Below are positions 31,947 to 43,390 of a stretch of DNA of 64,000 nucleotides, piece after piece. How positions within the stretch are numbered: position 1 is the first letter of the stretch; each line of letters opens with the position of its first letter. The stretch comes from Edaphochlamys debaryana. Taxonomy: Eukaryota; Chlorophyta; Chlorophyceae; Chlamydomonadales. Both the position numbers and the translations under genes were made by a program. Under the pieces are notes generated by a model. That model did not search any database, had not been told where the DNA came from, and saw only the letters and a list, made by a program, of their open reading frames with translations. Location of the stretch: contig JAEHOE010000190.1 of NCBI GenBank assembly GCA_016858145.1, forward strand, positions 118,347 through 182,346, in the 5' to 3' direction.

Positions 31947-34900
31947 ATGGACTCGGGCGTGAGCATTGCCCGCTCGCCGGCAGCAAGCGACTGGCTGGAG
32001 AGGCGCCGTGAGGAGCTTCAGTCTCTGGGCAGGCGCGAGCTACAGGCGCAGGCCAAGGTGCGGAGTGGCAGGGCGGATGCTTGCACCGGTCAGTGCTGAA
32101 TCGACCACCTGCGCGCAGGCGATGGGTGTGCGGGCCAACGGGAAGTCGGCAGACATCGTGGAGGCGATGATCGCGTGCGGTGAGGACTGCCGGGCGTGCG
32201 CCGCTAGTGCAGGCCCGGCGAGTCCCCAAGCGGCTGTCCCCGCCCTCCAGGTGGACCTCCACACCCCACACCTCGCCCTCGTTAAGCCTCGCTCTCACTC
32301 CCGCCCACGCTCTGGCCCACGGGGACTGTGGGGACTCGGACTGCCCTGGGTTAGCTCACACGTTGTACGCCGTGCACTGACTCACACGGTCACCCCCACC
32401 CACGACCCCTCACAGAGCAAGGCCGGTCCGTGAAGCCCGCGGATGCCTCCCGCACTCCAGCGGCTGCCACTGACAACGTTGAAGGTAGAAGCAGGGAGGC
32501 CAGAGAAGCCCTGCCTTCCACCCCAACACCTGACCCACGCCTGTGTCCCGCATCTCAAACCTCCAACGACCTGCCCCTCCAAACCCGCCCGCAGAGGACG
32601 GCGCTGCCACCGCGGAGCCGCACGAGCACAGCGACTCGGAGAACCTGGCGCCCACGCCCCCCTCACCCAGCCCCGCCTCCAAGCCCTCCCCATCCTCTCT
32701 CCCACCCACCAAGACACCCTTGGCAGGCCTGCCTCCCGCCACCCCACCCCCCGCAACCACACCGGTGCTCCCAGCCACCACTCCCTCTAGGACCCCCGGC
32801 TTCGCCTTCGCTCGCTCCGCCCTGCTCACGGACCTCGCAGCGCGTGCATCGGCCGCCGCCCTGGCTGCATCCCTTCAGTCCATGCGCCTCGACTCACAGC
32901 TCAAGGCCACAGCAGCAGCCCGCGGCACGCCCCTGGCCCCACACAACCCCCCGGCTGCGCTCCCCGCCCAGGCTCAGGCCCAGGCCCAGGCCCAGCAGCC
33001 CGCCGGCGCCACGCCGAGCGCCTGGCGGCCCGCGGCCGCCGCGGGCGGCTCGCCCTCGCCGGCGGCGCCGCGGCCGGGGCTCCTGTTTGATGCGGACGAG
33101 GAGGGGGCGGAGGAGGGGGCGGAGGAGAGGGCGGGAAGTGCGATAGACATGGATGCGTCCGACGGTGACGACGGCGAGAGCGAGGGCGAGGGCGAGGAGG
33201 AGCAGGAGGAAGGCAGCGTGATGAATGCAGGCGCCCAAGGGAGGGAGGTGCGGGAGCTGGGGCAGGGGACGGGCGTGGAGCTGCCGGCTGTCGGCACGCC
33301 GCTGCCACCGCCCAATCACCCCGCGGCACTCGAGGACACGGCCCGCCGCCTGGCCTTCGCCGCTGCCTCCTCACCCACCGCCCACGCGCCGTCGCCGCTC
33401 GCCGCCTCGCCCGCAGCCTCCGCCTCTGCCGCCAGCCCCGCCGCACCCGCCGCGAACAGCCCTTTCCCCAGCCCAGGCCCAGGCGGCGTCGCACAGCAGG
33501 CTGACCCAGCACCCGCACCGGTGCAGGGCGCCTCCGCTGCCGCCTTCCCCGCGCTGCACGTCACGGACCGCACGCCCATGCGCCAGGCCCGGGCCACGGG
33601 GGCCATGCTGCCTCCGCCGGGCCTGGCTCCCGCCGGCACGCCCTTTGCGCGGCCGCCCGGGCTGCTCGCGCGCACCCCGGGACTGGGCCTGCGCACGCCC
33701 GCGCGCCGTGTGGCCGTGTGCCCCGACGAGACCCAGGCGCGCGCGGATGAGGCGTGGTGCCGGGCCACGCTGCTGACGGCCCCCGCGCCGCCGCCCCCCA
33801 GCGGTGAGCGGGGTTCCTGGGCTGCAGGTGCTTCGCCTGGGCTGGGGCAGGGCTGGGGTGTGGAAGTGTCCCTAGGCAAAAGGCTTCAGCGCAGGTGACG
33901 GCCGGCACCGTTCCACAGGCGTTTTAGGTGAAGGCCAATCGGTCGAGTGGGGGTGATGCATGCCAGGGCTCCCTGCCGAATCCACTGCCGTTTTTCTCAC
34001 ACGCAGGCCTCGCATGGGAGGACATGGCCGGCCTGGGCGCAGCCCGGGAGCGCCTGCAGGCCCTGTGCTTCACCACCTCCCCCGAGCCCAGTGCCGCAGC
34101 CCCTGCCTCCGCTCCGCCGCCTGCCGCCGCCAAGGCGCCTGCCACGCCCCGTGGTGCAGCCGCCACCAGCCGTGCCGCCGCCGCCCGCAAGCCCGGCGGC
34201 GGGGCCGCACCCTCGGCCCCAGCCTCGGGCCGGAGTGGTGGCGGGAGCAGCAGCGGGGCCAGCCCCACGGCTGCCGCACCCCAGGCCCAGGCCCAGGCCC
34301 CCCAGGCCCAGGCCCCGCAGCGCCTGCCGTGCGCCGCGGTGCTGCTGGCGGGGCCGCGGGGCGTGGGCAAGGGCCTGCTTGCCCGGGCCCTGGCGGCCCG
34401 CATGGGCGGGGCCTACCTGCGCGTGCCCCCGGACCTGGCGGAGAGGGTCGCGGCGGCGCAGGCAGCTGGCGGGGGCGGGGGCGGAGGGGCGGCGCCGGCG
34501 GACGTCTGCGCGGCGCTGCGGGCCGTGTTCAGGGTGAGCCCGGCACGAGTAGGCGCCTTGATAACGGCGGCCCCAGGGTTTGTAGATTGGGTTCCCTTAC
34601 TGCGTTGGGCCTAGCCCTCCGACCTAGCGCGGCTCGCGGACCGTCTGGGCATGAGCATGGGTTTGTTGTCCCTGCGGAGTGCGGTCTGTCCTCAGCCACT
34701 TCCTCTTAATCCCTTTGCCCCGTCTACTCCCTCCAAACCCCCTGCCCCCAATCCTCCAATCCCACAACCCGTCTACGCCCTTTCTCCCAAGGTGGCCTCC
34801 CAGGCGCCCGGCCCCGTGGTGGTTCACCTGGAGGACGTGGAGTGCCTGGCGGGGGCGGAGGCGGGGCCGGAGGGGCGCAGGGCGCGCACGGGTGCGTTCG

Positions 34901-37259
34901 GGAGGGCGGGGGTGGAGGTGGAGGCAGGACCGACTGGTGGGGAACGGTACACAGCCGGGGTCGAGCGGCATTCCGAGGACGGGTACGGTAGGCATGGGGC
35001 GACATAACAGCAACAAGCAAGCATGGAGTCGATCACGCCCCTCCCATCCCTTTCACCTTCCCCTGCCCGCAGAGCTGTCGGTCGCGGTGGAGGAGCTCCT
35101 ACTCAGCAGCGCAACCGCCCCAAGCCTGACCTCGGCCTCCTCGCTCGGCTCCTCGCCCGCGGAGCGCTCCGCGCTCCGCCGCTCCCCCTCGGCCTCCCGC
35201 GCGATCCCCTCGGCCGCCGCCGCTGCCGGCGGCAGTGCAGCGCCCCCTTGTGCGGCCCCCGAGGGCAGCGGCGGCGGCGGTGGCAGCACTGGCGGCAGTG
35301 GTAGCGGCAGTAGCGGTGGCGGGTTGCGTGCGGGTGTGCGGGTGGTGGTTGTGGCCACGAGCTCCGCCCCGCAGGCGCTGGACGAGGGGCTGGCGGCCTG
35401 CATGGGCCGCAGCGCCTGCCTGCTGGCGGTGAGGGGGGATGCAGGGTGGCCCCGGGGGGTGCTGGGTTGGGCGCTTGCTCTCGCACATGCACGTTCCTGC
35501 TGGCGGTGAGGGAGGCAGGAGGAGGGGAAGCCATGACCGCAAGCCCATAACCCTGCCGATACCCCTGAGGATGTTCGGGCTGAGCGGGAGCGCGTTGCCT
35601 CTGCCTTAGTTCCCTGCCTCTGGCTTAGTTTTGCACTGCTGGCGATCAGGGGGCTGCAGAGTGGCTCCGGGGGTGCTTCCTCGCCCTTGGAATGCACGTG
35701 CAGGCGTGCCGTGCGTGGGGTCAGCGAAAGCGGCCCCCAGCTGCCGTCACAGGCGTCCAAGCTGTCCGCCCCTGGTCCTCGATAACAAGGATACGAGCGC
35801 CGCGTTACCCATACCCGTTCAGACCCCTACCCGTGCTGCCCGCCACCACCCCAACTTTACCTTGCACCCACCCACCCCGCCCCTCCAACGCCTTCTTCAC
35901 CGCCCCGTTGCCCCCTCTCCACCCTTACCGCCAATGCAGCCCCTCCCCGACGCGGACGCCCGTGTGTGGAGACAGGGGGACACAACGCGACTGGCCTCTC
36001 TGCAGACTGCCCTACACCCTACCTGACGCCCCTTTGCCTTCCCGTGCCCCGCCCCCGCAGCCCCTCCCAGACTTTAACATGCGCTGCCCCCACTTAGAGG
36101 AGACATACCGATAAGAAGCCTGTCCCCCGCCCCTTGCCCCGCCCCCGCAGCCCCTCCCGGACGCCGACGCCCGCGAGAGCCTGCTGCTGGGGCGGCTGCT
36201 GGCGGCGGGGGCGGAGCTGGGGCTGGAGCAGCTGGAGAGGCTGGTCAGGTGCGGGTAGCGGGGGACGGGGCGTGTGGGCGTGCGGTTGGTTGGACATGGA
36301 CATGGCTGGAGTGCGAAGGGAGGCGGGGGAGGAAGGGAGGGTGACGGCGAGGAGCTCGGGGCGATGTGGGTCGGTGCGCCAGTGCAGTGCGATGCTGCAG
36401 CTCGAGGCGGGGCTCAGGAAGGTGGGGTGCGGGGGCCGTGTGCGGCTTGTTGCAGGCTTAGGATACCGGTAATGGCAGGCGAGGGTACAGGCGGCGCAGC
36501 AGCTGTGACAGGGCTGTGACAGTTGGCCGCCGTCGTTCATCCCTTCTCATCCCAGTCATCCCACTGACCAGCCCTCACCTGCCGACGGCCCCGCAGGCAC
36601 AGCGAGGGCTGCAGCTGTGCGGAGCTGGCGGCCGCGTGCGACCTAGCGGTCGCCGAGGCGGAGGCGCGCCGGGTGGGTGTCGACGCATGGTGTGGGAGCT
36701 GTCAGTATGACGGGTGGGGACTGCCTCACTGCCTTAACTCTTGCGCTGTCGGGGCCTCCCAATGTGGCGGTTGGGGACTATGTCATTCGAAGCCATGGTG
36801 TGGGAGCTGTGAGGATGACGGATGGGGACCGCGTCACTCAAAGCCGTGATGGCGCTTACAGGGATGTGCCCCAGGCTGTATGCCCCTGGTCAAAGCATTC
36901 CGCTGACCTCTGACCTTGGCTGCCTGCCATTTCCGTGCCCTCATACATTATCGTCTTACCTATCTCTTCCATCCCGTCTTTCGCTTCTGGTGCAGCAGGG
37001 CGGCCAGGAGCTGGCGGCACCCAGGCCCACGCTCCGGGAGCGCCGCAATGCCGCCGCCGCCGCCAAGGCCGCCGGTGCTGCAGCGGCAGCGCCAAGCGGC
37101 CGCCGCCCCTCGGCCGCCGCCACGTCAGGCATGCCGGGTGTACGAGAGGAAGACCTGGTGGCAGCCCTGGAGGCGACTCGGCGGCCGCGGGATGAGCGGG
37201 CGGCAGCAGGGATGGAGGGATGGATGGAGCGGCGGGGGCTGGGGCAGGCCTGGTCCTAG
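31947..37259 (+). CDS. SAP-domain protein with degenerate AAA+ ATPase module
   Basis: Ten exons give about 956 aa: 31947-32057, 32119-32179, 32416-32484, 32595-33803, 34007-34533, 34792-34891, 35073-35428, 36151-36248, 36597-36672, 36996-37259. All phases agree. Residues about 18-58 (LERRREELQSLGRRELQAQA, then GVRANGKSADIVEAM) form a SAP motif, usually DNA-binding. Residues 60-480 are Pro/Ala-rich with an acidic run. From about 484 there is an AAA+ module like the katanin/spastin/VPS4/CDC48 group: GLAWEDMAGLGAARERL, a Walker A-like GPRGVGKG, a Walker B-like VVVHLEDVE, sensor-1-like VVVATSSAP, PLPDADARESLL, and helix EGCSCAELAAACDLA. The Walker A Ser/Thr is Gly, Walker B reads ED instead of DE, and sensor-1 Asn is Ser, so ATP hydrolysis is doubtful. 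A Pro/Ala/Gln insert separates the first AAA helix from Walker A. A nuclear or chromatin role is inferred from SAP only. Confidence 0.82.
35496..36070 (+). repeat. Junction echoes in SAP-AAA intron 7
   Basis: 35496-35512 repeats exactly (17 bases) the exon-7 end plus donor found at 35419-35435 (coding LLA then GTGAGGG). Farther on, 35936-35965 and about 36045-36070 repeat the acceptor and first codons of exon 8 (GCAGCCCCTCCC, coding PLPDADA in the first echo). So copies of both ends of the same intron occur inside it. Confidence 0.75.
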
Positions 37260-37517
37260 GAAAGGGCGGGGGAATGAGGCGCGGAGGTTGAGCGGGAAGA
37301 GAGGATCAAAGAGCATGTTGAAGGCAGCTGAGGGGAGGGCATGTTGCTGGAGCGATACACGGCTGCGGATGACTCGGGGCCGGCCGGGAGGGGAGCCGGC
37401 GGGGTGAGAGGGGAAGTCACGGGTCGCAGCACGACGTGTTTGGGACCGATGAGGTCGACGGGCTGCAGGTTGAGCCCAGATACCTAATGCTGCAACGTGT
37501 ACTGAGCACACGCCGTA

Positions 37518-37522
37518 TGTAA
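37518..37522 (+). terminator. Candidate poly(A) signal (UGUAA) of SAP-AAA gene
   Basis: First TGTAA after the stop at 37257-37259. It lies only 35 bases before the ATG of the next gene on the same strand. Confidence 0.5.
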
Positions 37523-37556
37523 AACTTGTCGTCGCGTTGGAGTTGGAGCAGCGGCG

Positions 37557-40500
37557 ATGGGTCCCAAGAAGGGCACCAAAGCGTCGCTTTCGGAGCTCTT
37601 GGCGCAGCACCCGGCACCACCGCGCAACGATTGGAACACCGGTGAGGAGCATGCGAAAGGATACGCGCGGGCGACTGCAATTTATCGGCACGCGGCGGCT
37701 TTCTTGCACTTCCTGGCGATGCGAGGGCGCTTGCGTGTTATATGAGAAACGCAGAAGCTTTCCAATCCACTTAATACAGTTGAGGCGGACCCGCAAGGGC
37801 TTGCGATTTGCACGCGCTTGCCGCTTGCGTCGACCGCGGCAGCACATGGCGCGCAGCGGTGGCTCTCTGAGTAACCTGGAGCCGGTCTCGCATCGCGCGA
37901 CTGCAGCCCTTCGTCTTCCCGCTCTCCCCTCAGCTCCCTTTGCCCCTCACACCCCTCCTTGGCTCCCCCCTTCTCCCCCTCATGTTCCCACGACCGCCGC
38001 CTCCCACGCTCCTCCCGCTCACAGGCCCACCGGGTGCCCCACGGATTGGTCCCGATGGCTTCCCCATGTACAACCCCAACGACTTTGCGTCTGACGAGGA
38101 CGACGGCCCCGGCCCCAGCGGTGCCTTCGCGGCACTAGCGGGCCTCGGCGGAGGCAACGACGACGATGACAACTGGGAGGAGGTGGTAGCACGAAAGCCC
38201 AAAAAGGCATTGGGCGCGCAAGAGCCAGGACCCAAGCAGCAACAGCAGCAGGCGCAGAGGTCTAAACCGGCAGCGCCAGCGGCGGGTAGCCGCGCACCAA
38301 GCCGGCCCGCGCCGGCTGGGGGTGTCCAGGGCACGCGCCCGTACGGCTCGGGGCCGGGGGCTTCGGGGGGCCACGGGTCAGACGGGCGGGCGGGGCCCGG
38401 CCCTGAGCGGGTGGCACCCGTGGCGCCCAAGCACCAGACGCACGGGCCGGACGGCAAGCCGCTGTCGGACGACTATTACCGGGCGTTCATCAAGGTATGT
38501 GTGTGGGGGGGGGGCGGAGCTGGGCTGTCAGAGGGCGGACGGGCATCAAGGTTTGGCCTGTCTATGGCTGGGGCGGAGCTGGGCTGTCAGAGGGCGGACG
38601 GGCATCAAGGTTTGGCCTGTCTATGGCTGGGCGGGATGTGCGGCGCGTTTGGGATGTTGGCCGCGGGGGCTTGCTAGTCAGGCCGCACATTTACCGGTAT
38701 GCAGGTGTGGTGGCATGTGGCAGTGTGACAGAGGTCTCAGCGTCTCAGCCGTTTTACTATCGAGGGTGTTGCTTTCGTACTATGGCTGGCGGTGGTGCTG
38801 TTCTATCTCCCATTAGGTATCATTGCAGCAATGCTATAGACAGCTAGGGTGCAGACTGGCGCGTGGACCCCCGGGCTGGCTACATCAACTCGGTGCGCCC
38901 AGTCCTCTCCATCAACTCCTGCCGACCCCTGCCGACCCCTTCCGACCCCTGCCGCTGCCTACCGGTCCTCCCCACCCAATCCAATCCCCCAGGTGTACAA
39001 GAACGCGCACGGGGCCGTCTGCCTGCGCTTCCACAAAACGGACGTAGTGGTGGTGAGCCTGGAGCGGCTGGGAGGTCGCGTGACCGCACGTCTTCTCCAC
39101 GCTTTCGTCCTAGCTGTGGGCCGTCCTGACCTCTGCTCCACCTCCCCACCGGCTCCTCGTCAAGCACCCGGCTCTCCTCACCACGCGCCATACCCCTCCG
39201 CCCCCTCCCTCGCCCTTCTCCTCCCCTCGGCACCCCCAGGCCCAGCCAACGGGGGAGGTGGTGGTGACGTCAGGCGGCTACCGCACGCGCACCACATACC
39301 TGGCGGTGGCGGAGGGGCTGCGACCCATGGGTCTGGCGCTGCGGAGCTCCCGGGGGGAGGGCTACGGCGAGTGGTCGGTGGAGCTGGCGGACGGCTCGGC
39401 GCTGCCGTGGCAGGACGAGGTGGGGGAAATGGAGGGGCCGGAGGGGGGTGCGGGCGCATGTGTGTGTATGGGCGGCACGCGGCACGGGTGGGTGCGGGTG
39501 GTCGGTGGAGCTGGCGGACGGCTCGGCGATGCCCTGGCAGGACGAGGTGGGGGGGATGGAGGGGCCGGAGGGGGGTGCGGGCGCATGTGTGTGTATGGGC
39601 GGCACGCGGCACGGGTGGGTGCGGGTGGTCGGTGGAGCTGGCGGACGGCTCGGCGATGCCCTGGCAGGACGAGGTGGGGGGGATGGAGGGGCCGGAGGGG
39701 GGGTGCGGGCGCGTGTGTGTGTATGGGCGGCACGCGGCACGGGTGGGTGCGGGTGGTCGGTGGAGCTGGCGGACGGCTCGGCCCTGCCGTGGCAGGACGA
39801 GGTGGGGGAAATGGAGGGGCCGGAGGGGGGTGCGGGCGCATGTGTGTGTATGGGCGGCACGCGGCACGGGTGGGTGCGGGTGGTCGGTGGAGCTGGCGGA
39901 CGGCTCGGCGATGCCCTGGCAGGACGAGGTGGGGGGGATGGAGGGGCCGGAGGGGGGTGCGGGCGCATGTGTGTGTATGGGCGGCACGCGGCACGGGTGG
40001 GTGCGGGTGGTCGGTGGAGCTGGCGGACGGCTCGGCGCTGCCGTGGCAGGACGAGGTGGGGGAAATGGAGGGGCCGGAGGGGGGTGCGGGCGCATGTGTG
40101 TGTATGGGCGGCACGCGGCACGGGTGGGTGCGGGTGGTCGGTGGAGCTGGCGGACGGCTCGGTGATGCCCTGGCAGGACGAGGTGGGGGGGATGGAGGGG
40201 CCGGAGGGGGGTGCGGGCGCGTGTGTGTGTATGGGCGGCACGCGGCACGGGTGGGTGCGGGTGGTCGGTGGAGCTGGCGGACGGCTCGGCGCTGCCGTGG
40301 CAAGACGAGGTGGGGGAAATGGAGGGGCCGGAGGGGGGTGCGGGCGCATGTGTGTGTATGGGCGGCACGCGGCACGGGTGGGTGCGGGTGGTCGGTGGAG
40401 CTGGCGGACGGCTCGGCGATGCCCTGGCAGGACGAGGTGGGGGAAATGGAGGGGCCGGAGGGGGGTGCGGGCGCGTGTGTGTGTATGGGCGGCACGCGGC

Positions 40501-42077
40501 ACGGATGGGTGCGGGTGGTCGGTGGAGCTTGCGGACGGCTCGGCGCTGCCCTGGCAGGACGAGGTGGGGGCGGAGGGGGGTGCATGGGCGTGTGTGTGTA
40601 TGGAGCTGGCGGTAGGTTTCCCGGCTTTCCTCGTTATGCCCCTCTCGCATCCCTCCCACCCCTTCGGCACGCGCACCGCAGATGGTGGTGCCCGCCTCCC
40701 GGCCCGAGGACCGCAGCCGGGCGCAGCTGCTCTTCGCGACCTACTACCCCTCGGCCTCCTCCTCCTCGGCCCCCTCGTCGGCGGGGCCCCGGGCTGGGGC
40801 GGCAGGTGGGGCGGGGGTGGGGCCAGGGGCCGCAGGGGCGCATGGCGTGGGGAGCGGGACTGAAGGGTCAGCCATGGGGTCGGGGTGGTAGGGTCCAGGA
40901 CCCCTGGGGAGGGGTGGCGCGTACCGAATCCACGCAAACGAAACCTCACGTGACAGGCATAGATGGATCGGACGGCTCCTCCTATCCTCAAGGCGCCCCG
41001 GCCCGTTCCTCCTATCCCAAAGCTGCCTGCAGTCACACGCTATAACCACCCGAACCTGCGCGAATGCTCCCAACCACGACAGGCCACGCCCGCGCCGCCG
41101 CGCCCCCGGGCGCGCGCCCCGGCGCCACCGGGGCGGCGCCAGGTGCGGGGGCGGCCCCCGCTTCCTGGTCCTACCGCGCCGCCTCCTCTGCCGCCGCCGC
41201 ACGGCCGCCGCCGGGCTTCGCCGCAGCGCAGCAGGCGCAGCACGGGGCTCAGTACGCCGCGCAGCACGTGGCGCCGGGTCGTGCTGCGTCCGGTGCTGAG
41301 CTGGCGGCGCTGCTGGAGGACGCACTGGCGCTCAGGAGCGCCGAGGACGGGCACGTGAGTCATCGCTTGGACCATTACGTAATGGAGCTGTCCGGGATCT
41401 GCCTGACAACAAAGCAGATCTCGGGAACGGCGCGGGAAGGCTCCGTGGTTCGGGAACCCTGAAAAGCCACAGCAACGTTTGGGGCACGTTGCTGCGCTGG
41501 GGGAGGCCCCGTGCGGGACCGAAAATGCACCCCCTATCGCCCTCTTGCCTCCCCCCCTGCCTATGTCTGCCTTCCCCCCTCAGGCTGAGGAGCTGCTGGA
41601 CGATGAGTCAGCCTGTGTGGCCTGCATGGCTCGGTTGCGGAACACCATCCTCATCCCCTGCGGCCACCTGGTGTGTGAGGGGGGGGGGGGCTGGGAGGGG
41701 GGCGTGCGGGTTGTGGGAAAGGACAGAAGGTAGTGACAGGGCCACAAGTAGGGGTTGGGGAGGGAGAGGGGCAGGGAATGCACAGAAGCCGGAGGGGGGC
41801 AGAAGCGAGGGCCCAGGTTTGAGCGAACGGAGGCGTGGCTTGCGGCCCAACACGACGAACGGGCCGGGTCCGGGGCTTCGAGCGCTTGATGGGTTCGTCC
41901 TTCCGCCGTCACCCACTTGGGATTCTACCTCAGCTTCAAACAACCTCCTCCCACCTCCCACCTCCCTCCGTTTCCAAGGTGCTATGTGCCGGGTGTGCGG
42001 TGGACGTGCTGGGCCGAAGCCGCTGCTGCCCCATCTGCCGGGCAGACGTGGAGAACACCGTCACTATCGAGGACTAA
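37557..42077 (+). CDS. RING-HC finger protein, probable E3 ubiquitin ligase
   Basis: Eight exons give 458 aa: 37557-37641, 38025-38494, 38993-39052, 39240-39419, 40682-40805, 41083-41354, 41584-41670, 41979-42077. All phases agree. The N-terminus MGPKKGTKASLSELLAQ leads to GPDGFPMYNPNDFASDEDDG and a Gln/Pro/Gly linker. A middle region then follows (DDYYRAFIK, YKNAHGAVCLRFHKTD, SGGYRTRTTYLAVAEGL, EWSVELADGSALPWQDE) that looks folded but is not recognised. The C-terminus is a RING-HC finger: CVACMARLRNTILIPCGH, then CAGCAVDVLGRSRCCPIC, supplying the Cys/His zinc ligands in C3HC4 order, and the protein stops 12 residues later. C-terminal RINGs of this kind recruit E2 enzymes. Intron 4 is a 127-bp minisatellite made from the exon-4 end, which makes the exact donor ambiguous; the first copy keeps the phase. 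Confidence 0.87.
38514..38631 (+). repeat. 59-bp tandem duplication with exon-2 end echo in RING-gene intron 2
   Basis: Two almost identical 59-bp units starting GCGGAGCTGGGCTGTC. Each contains GGGCATCAAGGT, resembling the exon-2 end and donor GTTCATCAAGGT at 38485-38496. Confidence 0.85.
39373..40606 (+). repeat. 127-bp minisatellite of exon-4 end, donor and intron in the RING gene
   Basis: The word GGTCGGTGGAGCTGGCGG starts at 39373 (exonic), 39500, 39627, 39755, 39882, 40009, 40136, 40263 and 40390, with a slightly changed copy at 40517: spacing 127 bp (once 128). Each unit has the last ~50 bases of exon 4, including CAGGACGAG/GTGGGG, then about 78 bp of intron. A truncated unit ends near 40606. 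Because 127 is not a multiple of 3, all frames stay open through the array. Units vary mainly between GCGCTGCCGTGG and GCGATGCCCTGG, and GTGGGGGAAATGG and GTGGGGGGGATGG. Confidence 0.95.
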
Positions 42078-42204
42078 AACCCTTGGGCCTGGGCCTGGGC
42101 CTGGGCCCAGGCCCGGGCCTGCCACCATGGAGGACTAGCAATGTGAGCCCTCAGCCCTCATGCGGACTCGTGCCCTGGGCCACAGGAGCGCGGCCTTAGA
42201 AGCT

Positions 42205-42330
42205 CAGCCGGAGGGAAACCAGGCGCCTCAGGCAGAGCCGCATCGTACGGAGGGGAGCCAGGAGGGAAACCAGGCGCCTCAGGCCGGAGGGTCATCGGAC
42301 GGAGTGGAAGCAGGCGCCTCCTTACCCCGA
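42205..42330. repeat. Repeat of GAGGGAAACCAGGCGCCTCAG-type units
   Basis: Three imperfect units with the core CAGGCGCCTC at about 42220, 42271 and 42311, the first two sharing GGAGGGAAACCAGGCGCCTC. About 40-50 bp spacing. Confidence 0.8.
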
Positions 42331-42435
42331 GGAGCCTCCGGCGAGGGGCGGCGTCGCTGCGCCTTGGACTGAGGCCGGGCCGGGAGGAGGCAGCGGGGTC
42401 ACAATCTTCAGGGAGGACCGGCGGCCGCAAATCCC

Positions 42436-42492
42436 GGATCCTGGATCATGGATCCTGGATCCTGGATCATGGATCATGGATCATGGATCATG
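42436..42492. repeat. GGATCATG/GGATCCTG microsatellite
   Basis: Seven 8-bp or near-8-bp units mixing GGATCATG and GGATCCTG in 57 bases. Confidence 0.95.
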
Positions 42493-43390
42493 AGACGCTT
42501 CGTCTTGACAATCCGATGCAGAAGGACTGCCCTGGCTCCGGGGTCTCTGGTGGGCACGGTTTTAGCAGGCTGGTGATGTGCGGTTGCAAGCGATCAGGGA
42601 CCGTGGCCCGCTTACAACCGCTCAGACTGGTGTTGAGGACTCGTCGGACCGTTGGATCGCATCAGGGCGGTTGCTTGCTGTGCTTCGGGGTTTGGAGACA
42701 TCAACGACGCGAAGCGAAGCGCTCGGGTGCGGCGTGGGGCGTGGGCCGCGCAGGCTTCGGGGGGGGGGGCTGCTCCGGGGCGTGGTTGAGCAGGGACGAG
42801 AAGGAAGCACTGCTCTTACGTTGTGGAAACGTGCAATGTATGCAAGTTCGAGGTTACACAATCAGCAACGAAGCTTGTGGGCGTTGGGCGTGAGTCGCAC
42901 TCTGTCCACGCATTGCCGCTGGGGCGGAAACTTACGCACACGATACGGAAGAGGGACAGATAGGGCGTCAGACCATGTATGGCTGAGCAAGAGGACAACC
43001 TGGGACAATCCAGCCCATCCCAGCTCACCGGGCAAGGGGGTGCAGGGTGGCTGCGTGGCTGCGGTGGCGCTGTGGCTCACTTCTGAGCGCCGCTTGGATT
43101 GGGGACGGGCGGGGGATGGTTATCGAGCACCTGAGGTGGATGGGTTTCAACGGGCCGCTTCAGTGGGGTCCGGGCATGTTATTTTAGCAGACAGAGAGGA
43201 AAGGAAGGGAACGGGAAACAGCTGTTTTGGGAGGAGGCAGAGGCATGCCGGTTGCCGGTTGCAATGGAGCTCAGCTCCAGTGCTGCTATCTTCCTTTCGT
43301 TCTCGTGCAAGTTTCGGTTCTGGGGGCTCTGCACGAAACGGATTTGGCAACTTTCGTGCAGGGGTCACGAAGGATTCTCCCCTGGAGACC

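Noticed and set aside
39373..40606. CRISPR-like regular array
   Set aside because: Units are contiguous and almost entirely identical with no unique spacers, derive from the neighbouring exon, and the context is a spliced nuclear gene.
39258..41045. Very long open frames (about 400-595 codons) on both strands
   Set aside because: They are frames through the 127-bp minisatellite, which has no stop in any frame; the true exons and phases pass around it.
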